From Catalinimonas alkaloidigena (GTDB lineage Bacteria; Bacteroidota; Bacteroidia; Cytophagales; Flexibacteraceae), in contig NZ_FNFO01000001.1 in the NCBI RefSeq assembly GCF_900100765.1, forward strand, positions 744,001-808,000: a stretch of 64,000 bases of DNA, read 5' to 3'. Both the position numbers and the translations under genes were made by a program. This document shows positions 46,347 to 54,844 of this stretch, in pieces; position 1 is the stretch's first letter; each line of letters starts with the position of its first letter. The notes beneath the pieces are model-generated. The model had not been told where the DNA came from, did no database searches, and worked only from the letters and a program-made list of their open reading frames with translations.

Positions 46347-47465
46347 ATGGCACCACCGGAGAACGACTCGTTTTTGAACCTGATTCGCCCACGGCAGCGG
46401 GGCCGGTTGAAGGTCTACATCGGCATGATTGCGGGTGTGGGAAAAACCTACCGCATGTTGCAGGAAGCGCACGAACTTCTGGCGGCGGGAGTAGACGTGA
46501 AGATCGGGTTGGTGGAGCCCCACGACCGGGCTGAGACCCTCGCCCTGGTCGACGGCCTGCCCCAGATCGCCCGGAAAAAGGTTTTCTACAAAGGCCGGGC
46601 CTGGGAAGAGATGGACCTGGAAGCCATTCTGGAGACGCGCCCCGAGGTGGTGCTGGTCGACGAACTGGCCCACACCAACCTGCCGGGAAGCCTCCACGAG
46701 AAACGCTGGCAGGACGTACTTGCCCTACTGGCGGCGGGCATCCATGTGATTACGGCCTTCAACGTGCAGCATCTGGAAAGTGTCGTCGATCGGGTAGAGC
46801 GCATCGCGGGCATCGAGGTGCGAGAGCGCATCCCGGATAAGCTACTGGCGTATGCCGACGAGGTAGTCAACCTCGATCTCCCGGCCGAAGACCTGATCAA
46901 ACGGCTGAAAGAAGGAAAAATTTACCGGGGCGACCGGATTCAACGCGCGCTTGAGCACTTCTTTCGGCCGGACCAGATTCTGCAACTGCGCGATCTGGCC
47001 CTGCGTCAGGTGGCCGCGCTGGTTGAGCGTAAAATCCAACGTAGCCTGCCGCAGGCCTCCCGCATGCCGCTGGAGCGCTTTCTGGCCTGCATCAGTACCA
47101 ACGACGAAGGGGCCAGGAAAATCATCCGAAAAACTGCCCGCCTGGCAGCCCACTACCAGGCCTCGTGGTGGGTGCTCTATGTGCAATTGCCCCGGGAGCG
47201 GTCGGACCGGATTGCGCTGGCTACCCAACGGAAGTTGCTGCACAACCTGAAGTGGGCGACGGAATTGGGTGCGGAAGTGGTCCGCGCCAAAGGCGAAGAC
47301 GTGCCCGAGCTGATCTACCAGACGGCCATCGCACATCAGATCACCACCCTCGTGCTGGGCAAGCCGCATTTTAGTGCGTACCGCCAACTGACCGGCCGAA
47401 ACTACTTCGATCGTCTGCTCAAAAAATTAGTGGACCGGGAGATCGACGTGGTCCTGGTTTTTTAG
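46347..47465 (+). CDS. KdpD N-terminal sensor module only (KdpD plus USP domains), no membrane or kinase part
   Basis: 372 aa, against about 890 for a full KdpD. Residues 20-230 are the KdpD domain with the Walker A-type GMIAGVGKTYRM at 26-38 and the DELAHTNLPGS block; residues about 245-365 form a universal-stress-protein domain (LACISTNDEGARK, WVLYVQLPRERSD, TTLVLGKPHF). The chain then stops, with no transmembrane helix, GAF, HisKA or HATPase part. It starts 39 nt after the porin gene, and a histidine kinase gene follows 15 nt later. Likely a cytosolic K+/c-di-AMP/ATP-responding partner that acts on the separate kinase; that link is inferred from gene order. Confidence 0.9.
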   Translation: MAPPENDSFLNLIRPRQRGRLKVYIGMIAGVGKTYRMLQEAHELLAAGVDVKIGLVEPHDRAETLALVDGLPQIARKKVFYKGRAWEEMDLEAILETRPEVVLVDELAHTNLPGSLHEKRWQDVLALLAAGIHVITAFNVQHLESVVDRVERIAGIEVRERIPDKLLAYADEVVNLDLPAEDLIKRLKEGKIYRGDRIQRALEHFFRPDQILQLRDLALRQVAALVERKIQRSLPQASRMPLERFLACISTNDEGARKIIRKTARLAAHYQASWWVLYVQLPRERSDRIALATQRKLLHNLKWATELGAEVVRAKGEDVPELIYQTAIAHQITTLVLGKPHFSAYRQLTGRNYFDRLLKKLVDREIDVVLVF

Positions 47466-47480
47466 GAACTAGCATGCGCT

Positions 47481-49301
47481 ATGAAGGTAAAGTATAAACT
47501 GTTTCTGGCCCTGTTTTTTCTGTTCGGGGTCATCCTGCTGCTGGGCGGTGTGGCGAGTCATTACCTCCGGTGGCTGGCGCGGGATGCGGCCGCCATCCTG
47601 CAAGACAACAACCGCACGCTCACCTACATGCGGCAGATCGAAGAGGCGGTCGACGCCATTCAGTACCGTACGCTGAGCGCCGCGGTGGAGGCGCGCGACG
47701 TGGCACCGTACTTCCGGGCCATTGCCACGACGATGGAGGCACAACGCGCCAACCTCACCGAACCGGGCGAAAAAGCGCTCAGCGAAACGCTGGACCAGCA
47801 CCTGAACCAACTGTCGGCCCTGTACCGCACGCCAGACTCCCTTTCCCTCGAAACGTTTCGCCGGGACGTACTGCCCGTCATCCAGCAGATCAAGGCACGT
47901 ACGGGCAGCATTTACCTGATCAACGAGCAGACGCTGATCCGCAAAAATGAACAGGCCGCTGCCACGGCCGAAAAAGTGGTCCTGTACATGGGGCTGTTCG
48001 TGTCGGCCAGCATCGTAATCGGACTGGTTTTTATGATCGGATTGCCCGTTTACATTTCGCGTCCCCTGGAAACCTTCGACGCCGCCATCCGGCAAGTCGC
48101 CGACGGCAATTACCAAATCGCCATTCCGGTCGGGTCGCAGGACGAATACGGCGCGTTGGCCGCCTCGTTCAACACCATGGCCGCCAAGCTGAACGAGTAC
48201 GAGCACTCGACGCTGGCGAAACTCCTGAAAGAACAAAAGCGCCTGAACGCCCTGATCAACCAACTGGACGAAGTGATTCTGGGCCTGGACGAGAACAAGC
48301 GGGTGATCTTTGTCAACGAGCACGGCCTGAAGCTTCTGCACCTCCAGCGGCATCAGCTCATCGGCCGGTACGCCCCCGATTTGGCAACCAACCATCCGTT
48401 GCTCAACAGCCTGATTCAGGAACTGATGATCGACTTTTTGCCCTTCGAGGAACGGCGGTTCAAGCCCCTGCGCGTGGTGGAAGACAATCGGGAGAAGCTG
48501 TTCGCGAAAAACGTCGTGGATGTGGTGGAAAAACCTACCGGCGAATCCCGAAAGGTGCTGATGGGCCACGTGGTGATCCTGACCGATGTGACGGATTTTG
48601 CCGAGAAAGACAAAGCGAAAACCCATTTCATGGCAACACTCTCGCACGAGCTTAAAACGCCGGTGGCGGCCATCCAGATGATTCTGAAGCTCCTGCACAA
48701 CGAAAAATCGGGGGCGCTTTCCGAAAACCAGCGCGAATTGCTCGATACCCTCGCGCAGAACAACGACCGGATCGGCCGCATGATCAACGAAATTCTGGAC
48801 CTTTCCCAGATCGAAAGCGGCACCATTGAGGTGCTCCTGACCGAAGTAGCGGTGCCCGAACTAGTCGAGCGGGCGGTGGAGGGCGTCCGACTTTTCGTAC
48901 AGGAAAAACCGTTGGTGCTGCGCCAAACGCTGTCGCCCCACCTCCCGACGGTCAAGGTCGATGCCCACAAAACCGTCTGGATTCTCAACAACTTTCTCAC
49001 GAACGCCATCCGGTACGCTCCGGCCGGTTCAGTCCTCGAGGTTCGTGCCGAACAGGAGGGCCAACGGGTGAAAATCGCGGTCGTCGATCAGGGCCGCGGC
49101 ATCAGCTACGAAAACCAAAAGCGCATCTTCCAGAAGTTTACCCGCCTGGTGAAAACCGACCCCACCGGCACCGGGTTGGGGCTGGCCATCTCCAAAGAAT
49201 TTATCGAGGCCATGGGCGGGAACATCGGTGTGCAGTCGCGGGAAGGAGAGGGCGCTACCTTCTGGATCACCTGCCCGGTGGCCGGGTTTACGAAGAACTG
49301 A
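47481..49301 (+). CDS. HAMP/PAS sensor histidine kinase in the kdp locus
   Basis: 606 aa. Two transmembrane helices (about 8-28 and 166-190) flank an extracytoplasmic helical domain; then HAMP (about 190-245), PAS (about 255-370), HisKA with phospho-acceptor H389 (TLSHELKTPVAAIQ) and a HATPase domain (NNFLTNAIRYAP, DQGRGI, GTGLGLAISKEF). Architecture is that of common PhoR/VicK-like kinases, not of KdpD, whose membrane part has four helices. Placed last in the kdp operon, after the truncated KdpD, it is the probable partner of the sigma-54 regulator at the operon start. Confidence 0.93.
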   Translation: MKVKYKLFLALFFLFGVILLLGGVASHYLRWLARDAAAILQDNNRTLTYMRQIEEAVDAIQYRTLSAAVEARDVAPYFRAIATTMEAQRANLTEPGEKALSETLDQHLNQLSALYRTPDSLSLETFRRDVLPVIQQIKARTGSIYLINEQTLIRKNEQAAATAEKVVLYMGLFVSASIVIGLVFMIGLPVYISRPLETFDAAIRQVADGNYQIAIPVGSQDEYGALAASFNTMAAKLNEYEHSTLAKLLKEQKRLNALINQLDEVILGLDENKRVIFVNEHGLKLLHLQRHQLIGRYAPDLATNHPLLNSLIQELMIDFLPFEERRFKPLRVVEDNREKLFAKNVVDVVEKPTGESRKVLMGHVVILTDVTDFAEKDKAKTHFMATLSHELKTPVAAIQMILKLLHNEKSGALSENQRELLDTLAQNNDRIGRMINEILDLSQIESGTIEVLLTEVAVPELVERAVEGVRLFVQEKPLVLRQTLSPHLPTVKVDAHKTVWILNNFLTNAIRYAPAGSVLEVRAEQEGQRVKIAVVDQGRGISYENQKRIFQKFTRLVKTDPTGTGLGLAISKEFIEAMGGNIGVQSREGEGATFWITCPVAGFTKN

Positions 49302-49533
49302 CTTCCGTGCAGACACAAGTCCTGCGGGAAAGACGCCCCCGCTTGGTTCGGTTATGATGCTTGGTGATAAGGTGCCTTGGACCAGCGTCAGCTCTTTAGA
49401 GTGGGTCCTGGGCTCTGGTCAGCCTGTCTGGGCCTCCGAAAAAGACAAACCTTTGAGCGGCCTGTGCGTCGAAAAAAGGCCGCTCTCCTGCGGGAAAAGG
49501 GGCGGACGGGGCTCGCAAGGGGATAGGGGCCAA
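49302..49533. other. Gene-free stretch after the kinase gene
   Basis: About 230 nt without a gene. It contains an AGCGGCC/GGCCGCT inverted repeat (49456-49462 and 49478-49484), which may end the kdp transcript, although a U-tract is lacking. Confidence 0.4.
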
Positions 49534-49564
49534 TTTGATTTTTGCAGGAGAACTTCTACTTTGG
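49534..49564 (+). promoter_or_regulatory. Putative -33/-7 promoter of the ECF sigma gene
   Basis: TTTG at 49534-49537, exactly 19 nt, then TACTTTGG at 49557-49564 (seven of eight to TAnnTTTG). It would start transcription about 60 nt before the sigma gene ATG. Confidence 0.5.
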
Positions 49565-49633
49565 AAAGTGCAAACAACCTTGTTATAACGCACTTCTCTC
49601 CTTTCGATTCGGGAGGGAGGGCACGGATGTGCT

Positions 49634-50242
49634 ATGAACCACCACCCGCCTTTTCCTGACGATGCGACCCTCTGGCAGGGCTTTCAGCGTGGCGATGCGC
49701 AAGCGTTCGAAACGTTGTTTCGGCGTCACTATGCGCCGCTGATTCGCTACGGATGGAAACTCAGCCACAACCGGATGCTGGCGGAAGAAGCGGTGCAATC
49801 CATTTTTTCACACCTTTGGGCTCAGCGTGCGCACCTCAAGTCCATCGAAGCGGTGCGGGCTTACCTCTACACGGCGGTACGCCATGCCGTGCTGAAGGAA
49901 CAGCTGCGTGCTGGTCGGTTCCATACATTTGCGGGAGAAGACACCTCCCACGGTGCCATCCAGTTTTCGCAGGAGGATGCGCTCATTCACGAGGAAGCGC
50001 ATCGGCAGAAACGCGATCAGCTCCTGGCCGCGGTCAATGCACTGACGCCCCGCCAGCGAGAAGCGGTTTACCTGAAATTTTACGAGAACCTCAGTCACGA
50101 GGAGATTGCGGCGGTGCTGCACATCAACGTGCAGTCGGTGACCAACCTTATTTTTCGGGCCATGCACCTTTTGCGCCAGAGTACGCCCCTCAAGCGCTTG
50201 CTGGAAAGCCTGTGTCTAATCGGCTACTGGATCGTCTCGTAA
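49634..50242 (+). CDS. ECF RNA polymerase sigma factor (FecI-like, sigma-70 family)
   Basis: 202 aa. Sigma2 region: FQRGDAQAFETLFRRHYAPL and LAEEAVQSIFSHLWAQR; sigma4 helix-turn-helix: LTPRQREAVYLKFYENLSHE with EEIAAVLHINVQSVTNLIFR, the form used by Bacteroidota FecI-type factors. Its control partner FecR starts 101 nt later, and SusC follows. It should switch on the SusCD locus when the anti-sigma factor is relieved. Confidence 0.93.
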   Translation: MNHHPPFPDDATLWQGFQRGDAQAFETLFRRHYAPLIRYGWKLSHNRMLAEEAVQSIFSHLWAQRAHLKSIEAVRAYLYTAVRHAVLKEQLRAGRFHTFAGEDTSHGAIQFSQEDALIHEEAHRQKRDQLLAAVNALTPRQREAVYLKFYENLSHEEIAAVLHINVQSVTNLIFRAMHLLRQSTPLKRLLESLCLIGYWIVS

Positions 50243-50343
50243 GTTCCCCGAGCCCAGCGGCTACTACATTTTTAATCTTTTTTTGCGGTCGGTGAGTATC
50301 CCGGCTCCCTTTCCGGATTACAAGGAAAAATACGCACCAACGC

Positions 50344-51348
50344 TTGTCACGCGACCACTACCGTCTGGAAGATTTTATCGGCGATCCTTCGTTTCGCGCC
50401 TGGGTAAACCGGGAGCCCGGAGCAGAGGAGAACGATTGGAAGGCGTGGCTGGCAGCGCATCCGGAAAAGGAGGCGCTGGTGCAGGCCGCGGCGGAAATGA
50501 TCGGTGGGGTGACCCTGGCGCAGCCCGTCATCACGCAGGGAGAAGAAGACGCCGCCTGGCAACGGTTGCAGCAGAAGCTGGCACCGCCCCGTCGCCGTGT
50601 GATCATGCCCCACCGCCGTCTGTACCAGGTCGCCGCCGCCCTACTTGTATTGCTTGCGGTAGGTGGCGTGGCGTGGTACGGCGTCTTCCGGCCGGCGCCG
50701 GTGGTATACGCAACCCACTACGGAGAAGTGCGGGACGTGCGCCTGCCCGACGGCACCCACGTCAGCCTCAACGGCAATTCCGAGTTGACGGTCGACGAAC
50801 GCGCCTGGGCACAAGGGGTGCGTTCAGTAGCCCTGGAAGGCGAAGCGTTTTTTGAGGTGACCAAACAGCAGCGCGCCGGCGTTCCCGTCAAGTTTGTGGT
50901 GCATACGCCGCAGGTAGCCGTCGAGGTGCTGGGCACCGAATTCGATGTGCGGCAGCGAGCCGAACGCACGCGGGTGGTGCTGGAGTCGGGCCAGGTCCGA
51001 CTGACCTTGAAAAAAGACCTGGAGACTACTACACCGCTGTTGATGGCTCCGGGCGACCTGGTGGAATACAACGGCCGCCAGGCCCCGCAGCAGCGGGTCG
51101 TACAGGCCCGCCGCTTTCGTGCCTGGAAAGAGCACATGCTGGTGTTCGAGAATACGCCCCTGGCGGAGGTAGTAGAAATCCTGGAACAGGACTACGGCCT
51201 GGACGTGACCGTCTCCAATCCTGAACTGCTGCACAAAACCTTAACGGGGACCGCCCCCACCCAGGAAGTGGACCAACTGCTGACGTCTCTGGCGCGGATC
51301 TTTGATATCCAGTGGCGTCGGCAGGGCAACCACGTCTACCTGGAATAG
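50344..51348 (+). CDS. FecR family anti-sigma factor, TTG start
   Basis: 334 aa. No ATG or GTG fits; TTG 50344 gives SRDHYRLEDFIGDPSFRAWV, a typical FecR N-terminus. The cytosolic N-terminal part is followed by one transmembrane helix (RRLYQVAAALLVLLAVGGVA), then a periplasmic FecR domain (YATHYGEVRDVRLPDGTHVSLNGNS, RSVALEGEAFFEVTK) and a STN-like C-terminal domain (TPLAEVVEILEQDYGLDVTV). It binds the sigma factor until the SusC-like receptor signals through its STN domain. Confidence 0.93.
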   Translation: MSRDHYRLEDFIGDPSFRAWVNREPGAEENDWKAWLAAHPEKEALVQAAAEMIGGVTLAQPVITQGEEDAAWQRLQQKLAPPRRRVIMPHRRLYQVAAALLVLLAVGGVAWYGVFRPAPVVYATHYGEVRDVRLPDGTHVSLNGNSELTVDERAWAQGVRSVALEGEAFFEVTKQQRAGVPVKFVVHTPQVAVEVLGTEFDVRQRAERTRVVLESGQVRLTLKKDLETTTPLLMAPGDLVEYNGRQAPQQRVVQARRFRAWKEHMLVFENTPLAEVVEILEQDYGLDVTVSNPELLHKTLTGTAPTQEVDQLLTSLARIFDIQWRRQGNHVYLE

Positions 51349-51377
51349 CCCCTTCATCTGTTTTATACCCAATCCCT

Positions 51378-54300
51378 ATGAAGAACCTCCTACGTTCCTT
51401 CACGGGAGGCGTTTGCCTGTCGGTGACCCTCCTTACCCCCCTCTACAGTCCGGTGGCGGCACAGTCGCTGGTCTTAGCGCGCGATGCACCCGACCGCCTG
51501 GCCCGGCCGCAACCCCTGCAGCAGGAAGCGCAGGAATACTCCCTCCGTCAGGTGCTGCGCCTAATCGAACAGCATTACGACATTCACCTGATCTACCAGG
51601 ACGAAATCATCCACCAGAAGAGGGCACAGTGGCCGGAGTTGAAAGGGCGCACTGTAGAGCAGGCACTTCGGAACGTGCTGACGCCCCTGCAACTGGAAGC
51701 GCTGCCCGTTTCTACTACCTTTTTCACCATTACGCCCGTCGTGGCGCCGGTGTCGCCCGTGCAGCGCTCCCAGATTGGGCAGGTGTTGCCGCGGCCGGCC
51801 GCCCTGCAGATCGCGTCGCAAGTCGAACGGCAGGCGGCCCGGGCCGCGCGGCAGGTCACCGGTCAGGTGGTGGATGCGACCGGCGAGGGCATTCCCGGCG
51901 TGAACATCCTGGAGAAAGGAACGTCGAACGGTACCATCACCGATGTGGAAGGACGCTTTGCCCTGAACGTGAGCGAAGACGCAACGCTGGTGTTCAGTGC
52001 GGTGGGCTACCTGGCGCAGGAAGTGGCCGTCGGCACACAAACCGACCTGCGCCTCACGTTGCAGGACGACATCAAGTCGCTGGAAGAAGTCGTGGTGGTG
52101 GGATACGGTACCCAGAAAAAAGTGAACCTGACGGGCGCTGTAGCCAGCGTAGACAGCAAAGAGATCGAGAACCGCCCCATCACTCAGGCGTCGCAGGCGC
52201 TCTCCGGGCTGGTCAGTGGGGTGACGGTCGCGCAGGGCTCCGGGCGTCCGGGCAACGACGGCGCGGCCATCAGCATTCGGGGGAACGGCACGTTCTCTTC
52301 GGCGGGGAACGATCCGCTCGTGCTGATCGACGGTCTGGCGGCGTCCATCAACGACATCGACCCCAACAACATCAAGAGCATCTCGGTCCTGAAAGATGCC
52401 GCCTCGGCCTCGATCTACGGCACGCGGGCGGCCAACGGCGTGATTTTGATCGAAACCAAGCGGGGGCGGCAAGGCAGCCTGCAGGTCAGCTACAACAACT
52501 ACGTGGGCTGGCAGAAGGTGACCCAACTGCCCGACTTCGTCGACTCCTGGGAATACGCCGAACTACGCAACGAAGCCAACCGGAACGAAGGGCGTGCCCC
52601 GGCTTACACCGCCGACGAGATCGCGAAATTCCGGAACGGCTCCGATCCCGACAACTACCCGAACGTGCCGCACCTGCAAAATCTGCTGACGTCCGGGTCC
52701 GGCTTCCAGACGAACCACGCGCTGAGCTTCACCGGGGGCGACGAGCAGAATACCTACCTTTTTTCGCTGAGCTACCTGCGCCAGAACGGCGTTGTGGCCG
52801 AAAACGATTACGACAAATACAACTTCCTGCTCAACCTCGACAGCCAGATCAAGAAGAACCTGAACCTGAAGGTCAACCTGAATGGCTACAGCATGAACAC
52901 CGACGAGCCGCGTCACTACGACGGCGAGATGACGCACATGATTGCCTTTGCCGTGCGGCAGGGCCCCATCTTCGCCGGGCGGAAGTCAGACGGCACGTAT
53001 GGGTATCAGGACAACTACAGCCCCGAAGCCTGGCTGGCCAGCGAATCGTTCGTGAAGCGCAAAGGGAAGTTTTTTCTGGGCGGGGTAGAGTTGGCCTGGA
53101 ATCCATTCCGCGACGTCACGATCAGCGGCAAAGCGGGCTACAAGTACTACGGCTACACCAACAACAGCTACGCCTCCGACTTCGTGTTCAATCCCAACAA
53201 ACGAGTGGGGCCCAGCAATTTGTCGGTCAACAGCGGCGACAACGGCCTCCTGACGCTACAAGCCCTGGCCCGTTACAACAAGCAGGTCGGGCAGCACCAG
53301 ATCAATGGCCTGTTGGGTTTTTCGCAGGAAGCGTACCGCGAAGACTGGACGACCGCCTACCGGGACGATTTCCCCAACAACCAACTCTACGAGATCAACG
53401 CGGGTGCGTCGAGCAACATGCAGTCGTCGGGGTCGGCGGCCGAGTGGGGGCTGCGCTCGTTCTTCGGACGCGTGAACTACGCCTACCGGGAGAAGTACCT
53501 CTTCGAAGCCAATGCCCGCTACGACGGCACGTCCCGCTTTCCGGCGCAGGGGCGCTGGGGGGTATTCCCTTCGTTTTCGGCCGGTTGGCGCCTCTCCGAA
53601 GAGGCGTTCGTGCAGAATGCTCTGCCCTGGATCGACAACCTGAAGCTCCGGGCCTCGTGGGGGATACTGGGCAACCAGAACATCGGCAACTACCCGTACC
53701 AGAACGTGCTCCAGCTGGGGCAGAACTACACCTTTGGGGGAAACCTGGCGTCGGGTACCCGCCTGACCACATTAGCCAACAACGACATTACGTGGGAATC
53801 GACGCAGGTGACCGACGTCGGGCTGGACGTGAGCGTGTTGCAGGGCAAGCTCAGCCTGGAGGTCGATTACTTCGACAAAACTACGTCGGACATTCTGTAC
53901 AACATCTCCGTGTCGCGGGTGCTGGGCCTGACGCCTTCGGAAGTCAACGCCGGCGAGGTGAAGAACACGGGCATCGAGCTGGTGCTTAACTATCAGACGG
54001 CCCTTGGGCAAGTTCATTTCGGGGTCAGTCCTAATTTCTCCTACATCAAAAACCGGGTAACGCGACTGGCCGGCTCCCTGGAGCAAGACATCAGCAAGGG
54101 GCTTTTCGTGGGGCAGCCGCTCAACGCCATTTACGGCTACATCGCCGACGGGCTGTTTGTCAGCGAAGACGAAATCGCCCGTTATCCGACCCAGCCTTAC
54201 GCCGCACAGCCCGGCCTAGTCCGCTACAAGGACATCAGTGGTCCGAACGGCGTGCCCGACGGGGTGGTGGATGCCACTTACGACCGGACCGTGATCGGCG

Positions 54301-54803
54301 CGACCTACCCGAAGTACGCCTTCGGCGCGACGCTCACGGCCGACTACAAAGGCTTCGATCTTTCCGTGATTCTGCAAGGCCTCGGCGGCTTCGAAAAGCA
54401 GATGGGATCTTACCAGGCGTTTGCCTTCTACAACGGTGGGCAGATTCAGCGCTGGCAGGCCGAGAACCGCTGGACAGAAGCCAACCCGGACCCCAACGCG
54501 GACTACATCAAGCTGACCAGCCTGAACATGGGCGCGGGCACCATCCAGACGTCTACGTTCTGGAACCGGGACGCTTCATTCCTGCGCATGAAAAATGTGC
54601 AACTGGGCTATTCGTTTTCGCCCGCCGTGCTGGAACGGCTGCGGATCGACCGGCTGCGGGTCTTTTTCAGCGGCCAGAATCTGCTGACCCTCCACAGCTT
54701 CTACCAGGGCTGGGACCCGGAAATGAGCCAGTCGACGGGCGACAACTCGCCTTTTTACCCCATCACCGGCGTGTACACTTTCGGCCTTAACGTCCGGTTC
54801 TAA
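51378..54803 (+). CDS. SusC/RagA family TonB-dependent outer-membrane receptor with STN domain
   Basis: 1141 aa from ATG 51378. Signal peptide ending near YSPVAAQ. An STN domain (about 48-115: YSLRQVLRLIEQHYDIHLIY) precedes a carboxypeptidase-D-like repeat (about 155-235: VTGQVVDATGEGIPGVNI) and the TonB box/plug (EEVVVVGYGTQKK; LIDGLAASINDIDPNNIKS, SASIYGTRAANGVI), then the beta-barrel to the terminal VYTFGLNVRF. SusC-like proteins import glycans or peptides with SusD. The STN domain marks it as a signalling receptor that acts on the FecR protein just upstream. Start lies 29 nt after fecR. Confidence 0.95.
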   Translation: MKNLLRSFTGGVCLSVTLLTPLYSPVAAQSLVLARDAPDRLARPQPLQQEAQEYSLRQVLRLIEQHYDIHLIYQDEIIHQKRAQWPELKGRTVEQALRNVLTPLQLEALPVSTTFFTITPVVAPVSPVQRSQIGQVLPRPAALQIASQVERQAARAARQVTGQVVDATGEGIPGVNILEKGTSNGTITDVEGRFALNVSEDATLVFSAVGYLAQEVAVGTQTDLRLTLQDDIKSLEEVVVVGYGTQKKVNLTGAVASVDSKEIENRPITQASQALSGLVSGVTVAQGSGRPGNDGAAISIRGNGTFSSAGNDPLVLIDGLAASINDIDPNNIKSISVLKDAASASIYGTRAANGVILIETKRGRQGSLQVSYNNYVGWQKVTQLPDFVDSWEYAELRNEANRNEGRAPAYTADEIAKFRNGSDPDNYPNVPHLQNLLTSGSGFQTNHALSFTGGDEQNTYLFSLSYLRQNGVVAENDYDKYNFLLNLDSQIKKNLNLKVNLNGYSMNTDEPRHYDGEMTHMIAFAVRQGPIFAGRKSDGTYGYQDNYSPEAWLASESFVKRKGKFFLGGVELAWNPFRDVTISGKAGYKYYGYTNNSYASDFVFNPNKRVGPSNLSVNSGDNGLLTLQALARYNKQVGQHQINGLLGFSQEAYREDWTTAYRDDFPNNQLYEINAGASSNMQSSGSAAEWGLRSFFGRVNYAYREKYLFEANARYDGTSRFPAQGRWGVFPSFSAGWRLSEEAFVQNALPWIDNLKLRASWGILGNQNIGNYPYQNVLQLGQNYTFGGNLASGTRLTTLANNDITWESTQVTDVGLDVSVLQGKLSLEVDYFDKTTSDILYNISVSRVLGLTPSEVNAGEVKNTGIELVLNYQTALGQVHFGVSPNFSYIKNRVTRLAGSLEQDISKGLFVGQPLNAIYGYIADGLFVSEDEIARYPTQPYAAQPGLVRYKDISGPNGVPDGVVDATYDRTVIGATYPKYAFGATLTADYKGFDLSVILQGLGGFEKQMGSYQAFAFYNGGQIQRWQAENRWTEANPDPNADYIKLTSLNMGAGTIQTSTFWNRDASFLRMKNVQLGYSFSPAVLERLRIDRLRVFFSGQNLLTLHSFYQGWDPEMSQSTGDNSPFYPITGVYTFGLNVRF

Positions 54804-54844
54804 TGACTCAACCCTTGCTTACGTCTACCGCGAATCTTACCACC

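Noticed and set aside
51302-53989. A long plus-strand open frame of about 895 codons through the SusC gene.
   Set aside because: It is a shadow of the SusC frame; its translation is arginine-rich and low in complexity with no known domain, and SusC itself is well supported.
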